Shown here: in pieces, positions 28,708-40,318 of the stretch
Position numbering within the stretch: the first letter of the stretch is position 1
Layout of the letters: every line of letters starts with the position of its first letter
NCBI GenBank assembly: GCA_037039925.1
Contig: JAXRKP010001515.1
Coordinates: 25,001 to 89,000, forward strand
Length of the DNA: 64,000 nucleotides
Source: Doris montereyensis
Taxonomy: Eukaryota; Mollusca; Gastropoda; Nudibranchia; Dorididae
Reading direction: 5' to 3'
The notes under the pieces: model-generated
The model's database searches: none
What the model saw: the letters and a program-made list of their open reading frames with translations, nothing else
Told to the model about the DNA's origin: nothing
Translations under genes and position numbers: made by a program

Positions 28708-29945
28708 GCCTGTATATTTTTTGTATTCATTTTTTGTTGTGATGTTAATCTTTTTCTTTTCTTTCTTTATTTTATGAAAAGATGGATGGTAAAGTTGAAT
28801 AGTGAGAATTTATTGTTACCCCAAACCCTGTGTACGCCGAGGCATGAAAAGAAGAGATGGATTGCTTTTAATGTGTTACAATGTCATTCCAATCAAGATA
28901 ACACAAGCTTATTAATTTGTAGTGTGACATGTTCATGGGTGGTAACATTGATTACACCCCAGCATTTGTGTGGCACCAGTGGTGTCTATTAGTAGATATA
29001 TATTTAAACTCAGACTCGAAACTGCGGGTTAATAGTGGGTTGTTGGTGGGAGCTGTGCCTCCTTTCCTTTTCCCGTTTTCCTCTTTATCTCTCATCTTGA
29101 TGTTTGCTCTTAGTTTACTCTGAGATGACCTCATACGATGGACCGTGTAAACTTTATAAAACAAACACACGAGCGAAGCGATAGGTTTAAATCTTAGTTT
29201 TGCTACGTCCTACTTTCTGTCCCTCGGAAACGGATGCTGAACCTAAGTGTGAATGTGTATGATCACTAGTTTACGGATAGCACTTGTGAAAGACGCGACC
29301 TGTTACAATAACAAGAGGCATTTTTATATCACCCGTTCTGTGCATCGCTATGCTATAAAAGCTAATTTTATAATATATTCGGGCTTTTGAGGGCATCGTA
29401 GCTTGAGAGGCAATTTACTTACTTCATTTTAATCCAACATTAATGAAAGATTTCTGTTGTTTTGTTGGGGTTTTTTTGTATGTTTTTTGTCCCCGTATTG
29501 TTGAAGTGATCATGAGTTAAATTGTGTTTTACGCAACTTAGTGTTGACTATTGTGTTCATGAAATAGAAATCTCAGTTAAAGAAGCATTGGGGGGGGGAA
29601 ATCAAGGCATTCTTATGAAGTGGGGGTGGGAGGTGATGACTGTCGCACTGTTTGGGGGTGGGGGTTTTTAAGCGTAGCTATTAGTCCCTTTTCACAACGA
29701 TTGCAAATAATGATATTGATCGTGTCCTTGAAACTTATTACAAATTATTATCATTAGTCATTGAAAAATTATTGGCTTTTTGTATAATGCCATTGACCAT
29801 TGATTCACTTTGTCTTATCAGAACATAGGTTCTCATAATTTGTTATTTCACTTTCAAATTTTGCTCATGCAGTACCATGATATCCATTATCACTTCTGTG
29901 TATCGATTTCAATGTTCTGAACAATAAATTGTGAATTTGTCTTCA
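28708..29945 (+). other. PRPF19 3'UTR with polyadenylation signal AATAAA at 29923-29928
   Basis: No repeat family or other gene is seen in 28708-29900. The first well-placed AATAAA is at 29923-29928 in acaataaattgtgaattt. The resulting 3'UTR of about 1.2 kb is inferred. A G-rich stretch near 29590-29670 may be structured. Confidence 0.5.
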
Positions 29946-30074
29946 TCATCGTAGTTGCTCTTAGTGGGTTTTTTAAACTTTTTTGCATTGCTTGTCTTGC
30001 TCTTATTTGTCGTTATTTCTTTCTTGCTTTTTTGTATCCGTTTCTCACCTTCCGGTTGAACATTGCTCCTTTTA

Positions 30075-31205
30075 CTTTCTTTCAGGGGACTTGGTAGTGG
30101 GTTCGAGCCCTGCCAGCGTTTGAAAAAAAAGTTTTTTCGAGCAAACTCTACCCCCTCCTTGTCCGTATAGGTGTATCGACACTTAGTCCCATCGGAGACG
30201 GACGATAAAAAGGAGGTCCTGTGTTTGCATATCAAAACACTCTGTGCATAGTAAAGTTAAAAATCTTTTGGCTGTTTACATTACAGGGCAGTCCGGGTAA
30301 AAATAAAAATCTTTTGGCTGTTTACATTACAGGGCAGTCGGGTAAAAATAAAAATCTTTTGGCTGTTTACATTACAGGGCAGTCGGGTAAAAATAAAAAC
30401 CTAAAAATAAAACCTTTTGGCTGTTTACACTACAGGGCAGTCTGGGTAAAAGTAAAAATCTTTTGGCTGTTTAGATTACAGGGCAGTCTGGGTAAAAGTA
30501 AAAATCTTTTGGCTGTTTACACATTAAAGCTAAAAATCCCTTTGGCAGTCGGGTAAAAGTAAAAATCTTTTGACTGTTTACATTAAAAATCCTTTTGGCA
30601 GGGCAGTCTGGGTAAAAAAAGTAAAAATCTTTTGGCTGTTTACACTACAGGGCAGTCTGGGTAAAAGTAAAAAAATCTTTTGGCTGTTTTACAAGGCAGT
30701 CTGGGTAAAAGTAAAAATCTTTTGGCTGTTTACATTACAGGGCAGTCGGGTAAAAAAAGCTAAAAATCTTTTGGCTGTTTACATTACAGGGTCCTGGGTA
30801 AAAAAAGTAAAAATCTTTTTGGCGGCAGTCAAAAGTACAAATCTTTTGACTGTTTACATTACAGGGCAGTCCGGGCTATTACAAGTAAAAAAAAATCTTT
30901 TGGCTGTTTACATTACAGGGCAGTCTGGGTAAAAGTAAAAATCTTTTGGCTGTTTACATTACAGGGCAGTCAGGTAAAAAGTAAAAATCTTTTGACTGTT
31001 TACAGGGCAGTCAGGGTAAAAGGGCAGTCTAGGTTAAAAACATTACATTACAGGGCAGTCCGGGTAAAAGTAAAAATCTTTTGGCTGTTTACGCTACAGG
31101 GCAGTCCGGGTAAAAGTAAAAACCTTTTGGCTGTTTTAGCTACAGGGCAGTCTGGGTAAAAGTAAAACCTCAAAATCACTGTGGATATGGGCAAATCAAA
31201 TCAAA
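30075..31205 (+). mobile_element. tRNA-derived SINE, family A, with its tail expanded into a 45-bp minisatellite
   Basis: The head (gtgggttcgagccctgcc at about 30098) and body (ggtgtatcgacacttagtcc, ggagacggacgataaaaagg) are intact. From about 30255 to 31165 the tail segment ttttggctgtttacattaca plus gggcagtccgggtaaaagta plus aaaat is repeated about 20 times, with many deletions. After it the SINE end resumes (ctcaaaatcactgtggatat, gggcaaatcaaatcaaat). In the 24148 copy the same segment is present once. Confidence 0.85.
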
Positions 31206-31214
31206 TCTTGCTTC

Positions 31215-31345
31215 CTTTTGCATCACACCTGTGTGGATAATGGGCACTACTGGTGGGGTATCCTTCTCTCCTGTCCCTCATTCACTCATCTTTCTTTTTT
31301 TATTCACTTTGAGATCACTGCATATAGTGTGGATGGTAAATTTCA
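31215..31345 (-). mobile_element. family F dispersed repeat
   Basis: It reads ataatgggcactactggtgg, then ctgtccctcattcactcatc, ttcactttgagatcactgca and gtgtggatggtaaattt. The order is that of family F, reversed relative to the copies at 44-58 kb. It is truncated. Confidence 0.6.
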
Positions 31346-31410
31346 ATTAAGCAAAATTTTATGTCAGACTTTGATGTTATGTAAGTCTGTGTGCGAATGT
31401 GGCCAACACT

Positions 31411-31590
31411 AATTGGCGTTTTGCAGGTGTTAATACTTCTTTCCCTATATATATACACTAGTTGGTGTTTTGCAGGTGTTAATACTTCTTTCCTATATAT
31501 ATACACTAGTTGGCGTTTTGCAGGTGTTAATACTTCTTTCCCTATATATATACACTAGTTGGTATTTTGCAGGTGTTAATACTTCTTTCC
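31411..31590. repeat. about 49-bp tandem repeat, 4 copies
   Basis: The unit is ggcgttttgcaggtgttaat plus acttctttccctatatatat plus acactagtt. The last unit runs into another family F body (ccttcactctttcaccta, ctaagatcacagcatgtg) that ends near 31680. Confidence 0.9.
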
Positions 31591-31769
31591 CTTCACTCTT
31601 TCACCTATTTTTTATTTTACTGTATCCTCTTTTATTAATTTACCCTAAGATCACAGCATGTGATGGATGGGGTAAATATTAATATCAATCAATCAGATCC
31701 ACCCTTCTTTGTTGTTAGACTTACTTATGAAAAGGGTCAAATTCCAAGTGTCCCCTGTTTTATCCCATC

Positions 31770-32535
31770 TCTCCATGGGCACTTTGCAGGTGTTAATCCT
31801 ACTTCTTCCTTCTACACTTTGCAGGTTGTCCTACTTCTTTCCTTCTACTCTTTTGACATCTTTCATCTTGATGTTTCCTCTCAGGTGCACCCTTAGATTA
31901 CTGCATATGGCACTGTGCCTCTTTCGTATCATGCATGTATCGTAATATGGTAGTGGGGTTGGTGGGTGCTGCTGCTAGTGCTAGGTCCCACTTCTTTCCT
32001 TCTACTCTGACATCTTTCATCTTGATGTTTCTCCCAGGTGCACCCTTAGATTACTGCATATGGCACTGTGCCTCTTTCGTATTATGTATGTATCGTAATA
32101 TGGTAGTGGGGTTGGTGGGTGCTACTGCTAGTGCTAGGTCCCACTTCTTTCCTTCTACTCTTTTGACATCTTTCATCTTGATGTTTCCTCTCAGGTGCAC
32201 CCTTAGATTACTGCATATGGCACTGTGCCTCTTTCGTATTATGCATGTATCGTAATATGGTAGTGGGATTGGTGGGTGCTGCTGGTAGGTCCTACTTCTT
32301 TCCTTCTACTCTTTTGACATCTTTCATCTTGATGTTTCTCCCAGGTGCACTCTTAGATTACTGCATATGGCACTGTGCCTCTTTCGTATTATGCATATAA
32401 TATGAAAGGGGTTGGTGGTGCTACTGGTAGGTCCCCCCACTTCTTTCCTTTTACTCTTTCACTTATCTTTCATCTTGCTGTTTCCTCCGAATTCACCCTT
32501 ATTCACCACAATGGTGGACAGGGTGAATTTCAATT
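31770..32535 (-). repeat. about 145-bp tandem array of family F segments, 4-5 copies
   Basis: Each unit reads tcccacttctttccttctac, then ttttgacatctttcatcttg, atgtttcctctcaggtgcac, ccttagattactgcatatgg and cactgtgcctctttcgtatt, then a spacer gtaatatggtagtggggttg. This is a whole family F body duplicated in tandem. The last copy (32430-32535) continues to the family F end (accacaatggtggacagggt, gaatttcaattaa). Confidence 0.85.
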
Positions 32536-32546
32536 AAACAAACACA

Positions 32547-33095
32547 AATGCAGTCCAACCTCACCCATCGACATCACTGGGACCACTAAATTTTGTCGAT
32601 ATAAGAGGTTGATTATCAGAGCAACCAATAAAATAAAGGGACACCACCAATAACAAGCCATAACACAATCGAGCTTTGGTTGGTGCAGAGCGCATGATTT
32701 CATTGGTTGAAGAGCATGCATTTTCATTAGCTTTGATTTGTCCATGGTCCAGGGTTTCATTGGTCTAAGAGCATACGTTTTAATTCACTTTGATTGCTCC
32801 AGGGTGCAGTATTTTCTTGGTCTACAGGCATGTGTTTTCATTTGCCAATTCTTGGCTTTCACTAATCGATTTACTGGCCATTGACGGACATTTATGTTGA
32901 TTGTAGACTGATTGTTGCCTGCACCAACAAAATTGGGAAGTCGATATAAGGGGTTTGAGTCAAATTTACGTCGAAATATCAGTGTTTTTTTTTACTAATA
33001 ATATATAAGGGGCGGAAAAAGGGACTTTGATATGACGTCGATATATGCAGGATGTCAATATATGCGATGTCGATATATGTGGGTTGGACTGCATT
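32547..33095. mobile_element. MITE with 14-bp terminal inverted repeats, nested in family F
   Basis: The left end aatgcagtccaacc and the right end ggttggactgcatt are exact inverted complements, and the next 10-15 bp (cacccatcgacatca; tgtcgatatatgtgg) are a diverged continuation. There is no ORF. Family F sequence lies on both sides (gtgaatttcaattaaac on the left; catatggtggatggggtaaa on the right), so the MITE probably inserted into it. Confidence 0.65.
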
Positions 33096-33837
33096 GCATA
33101 TGGTGGATGGGGTAAATAGTATTGTCTTATCTCTTGTTGAAGTTTTCACTTTTTATGGTTTAGTAGTATGTGTTATAAAAACGAAACTATTTTTTTCCAC
33201 ATTTTTGTACTCTTAGGAAAGGTACTTCACTCTACTTTCATTACTTGACTCAGGTGTGAATGAGTACCCAGCCATAGGTAGAGAAAGATCTTGTCAGAGT
33301 GTTACGTTAGTACGAAAAGCCTAGTAATACTAAAGGCTTGTGTACTGTATGCTCCCCGGGAGTTGAGAACTGAATGAAATGGCCTGCTGGGGGGTAAAGG
33401 ATGTTTCAGTCATTGAGTCTGCACATCATCAACCACTTAGCTTCAGGCCCACTGACTCTACATCTTCACCATCATTATATATTACATGAACATTAGCCAG
33501 CATTCAAAATTTAGTTGCAGTTGCGGGCATCTGACTTCCTAATGAAAGTGACACATACTTTCTTTTTTCTTCGCTGTGTGAATAGAGCGAGTTATGGTTA
33601 GGTTAACTGTTAGGGTAATGATGATACTGATAGTTATGCCTATGCAAACTTTTTATAAATATAATATCTCAAAGCTTTCATTTGTCACCTACCCCCAAAT
33701 CACATTATGTAAATTAGCTGGGAAAAAATACAGCAGTAGTGCCCATCTAACATTAACATCCTGTTTTGCCTGCCATACCCCCTATTTTATTTATTCCCCA
33801 ACCTTTTTATTTATTCAGGACAACCAATCAAACTTTT
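33096..33837. other. intergenic sequence without a recognised gene
   Basis: AT-rich. I see no exon, TIR or SINE box here apart from the family F remnant at its left edge. Confidence 0.4.
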
Positions 33838-34640
33838 AGAATCTATGTACAGTATTGGCATGGCTGCCAACCAGTACATCAAACATGGCCAATCTATGTA
33901 CAGTATCATCAAACATGTATTTAGTTATTAGAATCTATGTACAGTATTGGCATGGCCGCCAACCAGTACGTCAAACATGTATTTAGTTATTAGAATCTAT
34001 GTACAGTATTGGCATGGCCACAACCAGTACGTCAAACATGTATTTAGTTATTATTAGAATCCTGTACGTCAAACATGTATTTAGTTATTAGAATCTATGT
34101 ACAGTATTGGCATGGCCGCCAACCTACGTCAAACATGTATTTAGTTATTAGAATCTATGTACAGTATTGGCATGGCTGCCAACCATCATGTATTTAGTAT
34201 CAAACATGTATTTAGTTATTAGAATCTATGTACAGTATTGGCATGGCCGCCAACCTATGTACAGTATTGGCATACGTCAAACATGTATTTAGTTATTAGA
34301 ATCTATGTACAGTATTGGCATGGCTGCCAACTAGTATGTCAAACATGTATTTAGTTATTAGAATCTATGTACAGTATTGGCATGGCTGCCAACTAGTATG
34401 TCAAACATGTATTTAGTTATTAGAATCTATGTAGTATTTCAGTCAGTATGGTTAGTTATTAGAATCTATTTACAGTATTGGCATTGAAAAATATGAATCA
34501 AATTGGCATGGCCGCCAAATAGTATGTCAAACATGTATTTAGTTATTAGAATCTATGTACAGCATGGCTGCCAACCAGTATGTCAAACATGTATTTAGTT
34601 AAATGGCATGGCTGCCAACCAGGTCAAACATGTTGGTATT
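33838..34640. repeat. 62-bp minisatellite, about 12 copies with many deletions
   Basis: The unit is catgtatttagttattagaa plus tctatgtacagtattggcat plus ggccgccaaccagtacgtca plus aa. Internal deletions and partial units are frequent, for example near 34060, 34190 and 34590. Confidence 0.93.
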
Positions 34641-34734
34641 TATTAGAATGGGTTGGGTTAGTTTGAGTCAGTAGGTCTGTCATTTAAGTATTTATCTTGA
34701 ATTGAAAAATATGCAAAATGAAAGGGAAAGTATA

Positions 34735-35172
34735 AATTAGTAGTTCTTCCAGCAACGATTGTATGGCCTAGAAACCGTTGCCCTGACAAAAAGACACAAA
34801 GAGTTAAAGGTGACTGAGACAGATGAAAATTTTGCAGTTCTCCTTTGGTGTGTCAAGGTTGGATAAGATTCGGAATGAACACATCCAAGGGAAAACCCAA
34901 GTAGGTAGGCTAGGAAGCAAAGTTAAGAAAAGCAGACTGAGATGGTACGCACATGTGAAGAGAAGTGATGAGGAATACATTCCACAGAAGATGTTGCGAA
35001 TGGACATACCGGGCAGGAGAAAGAGAGGAAGACCAAAATGAAGACATATATGGATATGACTTATGATGCAGGAAGACATGAAGATCGTTGGTGCAAGAGA
35101 TTGGGCTGAACAGGATAGAACAGAGGGGAGAAAGATGATTTGCTGTGACGACCCCTAATGGGAAAAGACGAA
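34735..35172 (+). mobile_element. LINE 3'-terminal fragment (RTE/Jockey-type)
   Basis: Pieces in shifting frames read YGLETVALTKR, then VSRLDKIRNEHIQG, KKSRLRWYAHVKRSDEEYI, PGRRKRGRPK and EDMKIVGARDWAEQ, then a gacgacccc... aagacgaagacc tail. This is the standard C-terminal end of a molluscan/arthropod-type non-LTR ORF2 (RLRWxxHVxRxDEE, RRKRGRPKxRW). It is 5'-truncated and dead. Confidence 0.8.
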
Positions 35173-35945
35173 GACCTTGACTTGTATGCAGATCTCTATT
35201 TGAATATGAATGAGGGTTAACTTTTTTTAAAATTCTTTAAAAAACCCTAGTTGATGGCAATGACAGACTTGGAGGAGAGATTGGGATGAAAATCTGGAAA
35301 CACCATTCTGAGTTTGCAAAACTACCGGCGCTTTTTGCCAAAAAGGCCAGCGATTGGCAGATTTTTTTTTTTATGTTTACGTTAAATTAATTATTATTAT
35401 ATTAATGTTGTCTGGAATAGTTAGAAAAATTAGTTTGTATGATCAGTCTTTCTATTTGAAACGGTCAGTATAGTATTAGTAGAATTTTGGTCCACCGTAC
35501 ACACTTCAGACCACAAAGTTAGTACATGTACGTCGTAGCCGCGGTTTCAAAGGGAAGTCATCTGATTGATACATTACCAAATCGTGTTCACCGAAGTTTT
35601 TGACAAAGCCGTTTGTCTCGTACTTGTTGTAATATCGGTCTGCTTCCACCCATCTCTAATTTGAGAAATTATCATTTTCTCCTGAAGAGAGAGGGCTTAA
35701 TAATTTTATTTTTTATGCCAAAGCCATGGAGGCCCAACCCTAATCATTGTCTTTAATATTACATGGGACAACACAATTTTGTCTCAAGACGCGGTGTTGA
35801 CTTGGGAAATGTTGGGACGTTTATAACTAAAGTTGCGACGGCAGTGAATGGCACCTTACCGTACGCAACAATGCATCCCCAGTTATGGACATTATACCGG
35901 AAGTGAGGGATGAAGACACATTTTCAAGGTGTGACCATCTGGTTT
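35173..35945. other. intergenic sequence without a recognised gene
   Basis: I found no exon or repeat family I can name. Mixed composition. Confidence 0.35.
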
Positions 35946-35947
35946 AG

Positions 35948-36172
35948 TTTACAAGGTGTCGAAAGGTGGTCTCAGGATGAATTAAGCTTAAGAAGAAGAA
36001 GCAGCAAGATGAGAGCGAAGTGAAAGGAAAGGAGGACCTACCAGTAGCACCCGTCAACCACCCACCCAGGTGGTGGCCATAAACTCATTGAATTGGCCGG
36101 TCTATCCTCTGGAGGTAACAAGAGGTGAGACTTCACTCCATCCTTGTCCCAGTCCCAGCCCTCGTAAGAAAA
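35948..36172 (+). mobile_element. family F dispersed repeat, two partial copies in opposite orientation
   Basis: 35948-36070 reads tggtctcaggatgaattaag, agcagcaagatgagagcgaa, gaggacctaccagtagcac and cgtcaaccacccac. 36075-36172 reads back through ggtaacaagaggtgagactt and ccatccttgtcc. It is a likely family F remnant with a duplicated edge. Confidence 0.5.
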
Positions 36173-36845
36173 GGAAATTATGCAAAAACTTATATTAAAT
36201 ACATGTACACATATACAATGCAATAGCATTAAATAAAATTTGACAAACATTACTACAAATTTTGAAAGAATCAAAACAAAGATATTATTTAAATATTTCA
36301 AAAAGATGATTTAATGATTCATTTTTTGATGTTATCAAGTTTCCTCCAGGGAATGCATTCAAAGTACTGTGACTGTGATAGTGATATACATATACAACTA
36401 CAACATAAACTTATACACATAAGCTTTGTAAAAACGTAAAGGGCTCAAACATGTCATACAACTATGGTTTGAGACAATTCAAATAATATCAAAGTCAAAG
36501 CATGCTTTAAAATTTAAAAATGTTTTTATCTTTTTTAAATTCAAAAGTTGTATTTTATGTAAAAGCAAATGATCAAACACATGTTATCTAATATCATAAT
36601 AAATACATTAAGAATAAACAAATAACTCGTAAACTTCTCACTAATCCATACAACATTTTTTAAAAATCACAAATCTCACTACAAAAAAAACCCCTGAGGA
36701 CACAAGTGTACATTAGGAGTAGTCTGACTACGCTACAGCTCTACAGCATTACTAATACACTGCACTATGCTAATACTAATAACTAATAGTATAGCAAGAT
36801 AAAAATAGACTTAGATTTATGTCTTACATTTACACAATTGATAGA

Positions 36846-36854
36846 TAATAATAG

Positions 36855-36947
<93 letters not shown>

Positions 36948-36957
36948 TAACAATAAC

Positions 36958-36991
<34 letters not shown>

Positions 36992-37078
36992 GTAATAATA
37001 ATACATGTAGTAATAATAATAATAATAATAATAATAATAGTAATAATAATAATAATAATAATAGTAATAAAAATAATG

Positions 37079-37111
<33 letters not shown>

Positions 37112-37112
37112 T
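36846..37112. repeat. (AAT)n microsatellite with GAT/CAA interruptions
   Basis: About 88 trinucleotides. The poly-Asn, poly-Leu, poly-Tyr and poly-Ile ORFs on both strands are translations of this tract. Neighbouring 36175-36845 and 37113-38105 are AT-rich with nothing I can name. Confidence 0.97.
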
Positions 37113-38109
37113 AAACATTTGTAAGAGTGCCTATTCCCGTTTAAAATCAACAAGCTCTAGGTGCTTGCTGATACATGTATAGTGATAGCTTGCTGTACAA
37201 ATTTGAAAAGTAATACACACTGACTAGAACTAAAAACAAAAGTATTGAAAATCGTGTTTATCTACACATACAAAAAAACATTGCAAGAATAAAGTTTTCT
37301 TTGTAAGACAGTAAGTTAAGTAAGTAAGTCAAAATTATTACTACAATATGTACGATATTACATAATATTTTTTACCAATGATGTTTATTTCATAAAATTT
37401 CTTTGCCTCTGTAACAAGTTTTTCCATTCTCAAATAAAGTAAACTAGAATCAAAGAAATAATTAATAATAATAATGCTTTAGCTTCATTCCTCAGAAAAG
37501 ATTTGGAGATTTCACAAATTAACCTTATTTGTCATTGATTGCCAACTGCCACCCGCATGATGAACAAAGTATGTCATTGGTTTGGGTAACAAGAATAAAG
37601 AAAATGGTCCCTGTTCAAGGAAACGATAACAACCAATTACTTATTTTATATAGCTGGACAGACTCCAGGTGACGTAGTCAAGGATAAGGAAGAAATGACT
37701 AGCGTAGCTTAAAATTATTCAACCCTTAATTATTAATACACTTCACTGTAAACAGCAGCGGTGAAAAATTAGTGCAAGTGCAAAAACATCAGATAAATGC
37801 GCAAGATTGGGTGGATTTAAGACCAGGATGACCTCTGCTTATAAAAAAAGGAAAAAGATACAATAAAAAGATGACTTAGCCACAACCAAACCTAAGTTTT
37901 GAGTTGTGCTGACAACACATGTTAACTTTGCACTACAACAATCAGTACCAACTTTGCTAGGATTTCAATTCAATCTTGAATAAATTAAAAGCAACCACAA
38001 CCAACTCCATGTGAGTTGACAACAAGAGATTTAAATACAAATACAATTCTTTCTTCATTTTTAAGTCTTTCTTTCACTTTCAGAGAAGAAATACTTCCTT
38101 TTTGTCAAT

Positions 38110-38360
38110 CTTTTATTTGATTTACCCACATCCACAACAAAAGTGATCTCAGTGGTTTTTGGTAGGATTTTAAATTTTGCCCAGACTGCCTTGTAAACAG
38201 CCAAGGGATCTTTAATGTGCAGAGTGTTGTGATCTGTACACGAGACCTCCTTTTTATCATTCGTCTCCGGTGGGACTAGATGTCGAACCACCTGCCTGGG
38301 GGGGGGGTTAGATTTTACTTGGAAAAGTTTTTAAGCCTTGGCGAGGCTTAAACTCATGAC
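38110..38360 (-). mobile_element. tRNA-derived SINE, family A
   Basis: The plus strand reads the SINE backwards: ttgatttacccacatccaca, gtgatctcagtggtttttgg, cccagactgcc, aaacagccaagggatcttta, cagagtgttgtgatctg and cgtctccggtgggactag, then a G9 run and the head (aagccttggcgaggcttaaa, ctcatgacc). Near full length. Confidence 0.75.
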
Positions 38361-40318
38361 CATTTGGAATGCGCTGCTGTCTCTAGTAGTTTGTGGTGTT
38401 TTAACACTATCCCTAGCATGATGTGTAAGTACTGGGGTGAGACCCTGTCTAATTCAATGTGAAGAAGGGAGGCGTGTAAGCAATTGTAATACAGGGGTGC
38501 ATTTTTCTTGTCACCATGATGTGTTTTCATGAATCTATCGTTGTTTTCTTGCAAGTGTTTGAGACTGCGGTGTTGGCAGGGGCTGACTGAAGCGTTCATA
38601 AGATGCTTGGGAATCAAAACACCATACACATGGGTAAGTGCCTTGTGAACCAGACAGGCCATAGACTTTGCAGAGAAAGTCGTCCTCATTAGGAAAACCG
38701 TCATGGTCTTGTTTCGCCAGGAGTGTGCCATGAGATGCTTAATGTCATCTATGACCAGTCCGACAAATCGTTTCAAATTTTCATGGTTGTCTCTAATAGC
38801 TGCTAAAGCTATTGCGAATGTATTCTTTTGTGAGTTTGGTTTTTCTAGGTTAGCTATCTGAAGCGTGAGTTTCAAGTAATTCTTTCCATGATCCCCTCCT
38901 ATCTTTAACCAAATCTCATAATTTGGTATACCACTGGTGTGCCAAGTTAGCATATCATTGGCAGCATAGATGTCTATTAGCTGGTCCACAAATATGGTTA
39001 TGCCAGTGATCTCGGCAAATGGAACCTTCCTGTCTTCTAGCTTCTCATTTGAAAAAAAAAATGTTTTCAACTATAACGAAATCAGAAACGATTTCCTTGG
39101 AGAGGTTCCGAACGGCAGGTTCATTTTCTACACGTACCCCTGCCTCTTTTAGAAATCTATTGTGCACTCGCTCCTGTCTCCAACTCAGTCCTAATGCTTC
39201 TTTCATTGCCAGTGCAAGTTGTTTTGAAATTGGAAGTTTTTGATTCGCCCCCGATTTCTTGTGAATATTGTTTCTACGCCTAATGGGCACGCTACTTAAT
39301 TCATGTGCGAATTGTGTGTCAATTGCTTCCCGTGATGACTCTGCTATGTGCTCACTGGTGTTTTGGATGATGCGTTGTCTGTTGTTTTGTGCTTGCTTTG
39401 CATGATAATCTTCTTTTTGTTTGACTAATCTTTGGAAAAATAAGTGGCTGCCCTTGAGTTTTGCATGTTACACTTCCTCTCTGTCCTTCGCTAAAAAGTT
39501 TTCTCCTCAATTAATGTGTGAGAACTTTTTCTTCTGCTTTTGAAAGTGCTGCGTTGTGAGGTTTGCTTAAGATATCGTTGAATGTGGATTCATGTTTGAT
39601 TGGAGAAGTTGTTTTGTCTACTTGATGTAGTCTACTGTATGTCATGTTTTCATGTGTTTCTCTGCCATTGTCTGTATCTGCCATTAACATGTTCTGTGCA
39701 TTTGTCAGCAGCGCGTGTATTGTTAGAGGGTGTATTTCCTGTGTGAAAGAGGTTTCATGATCTGTATCTAATGTGTCTATTGGTGTAGGGCTAGGATTGC
39801 TGAGCTTGCTGGCAGATGTGGAAATATGGATATTCCTTTCCGGCACACATCCATATCGGAGAGTCTCAAATTGAATGCAAGTGGGGCATTCGATGATTAC
39901 GCTGTTCTCAACGAATTCACACCAAATCACTTCACATCTTTGGACTGTGTCTCTTACATTTCGAAGAGATATCACGCTGTTTCTCTTTTTAACATTCCTT
40001 GTGTAAGTAGAACACTTTGAATACAGGAATGGTGAATGTTTTCCTATCACATCATTGTTTATATCAAGTCCATATATAAAAAAAATATCATCTCGCATTT
40101 TATGACACATCAGTGGCTTTCTCTTTGCCTGTTTTTCTTATATGATAAGTTTTTTTCTTTCCACATATGCGGCACGATTCATTGATGGCAAAATAATGAT
40201 TCTCTAGGGTGTGATCCATACGAGATTTATTTGAAAAAATAAGAGGGGTCAGTAAAAATCGATTGGATAAAGGAAAATGGGTTAAAAATGATTTACTCTC
40301 AAGGAAAACACGTTGCAT
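38354..40318 (-). pseudogene. decayed transposon-encoded protein of an unnamed family (zinc-binding N-terminus, KIGGDHG core)
   Basis: Minus-strand ORF pieces lie in order: 40318-40100 (CRICGKKK motif), 40110-39511 (a Cys-rich segment with CEVIWC and CPTC), 39290-39045 (charged helix, LSWRQERVHNRFLKEAGV) and 39070-38354 (IPNYEIWLKIGGDHGKNYLK, NSQKNTFAIALAAI, then QHRSLKHLQENND and VSPQYLHIMLGI). Around 38619-38696 the conserved-looking YGLSGSQGTYPCVWC appears only in another frame, so two compensating shifts disrupt the core. A T10 homopolymer at about 39052-39061 separates two other pieces. I recall KIGGDHG and YGLSG..GTYPC.WC as a recurrent pair in multi-copy invertebrate transposon-like proteins, but cannot name the superfamily. 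It is single-exon and adjoins a SINE. No TIRs were found. Confidence 0.55.

Noticed and set aside
36783..37182. Poly-Asn, poly-Leu and poly-Tyr ORFs
   Set aside because: Artefacts of the (AAT)n tract.
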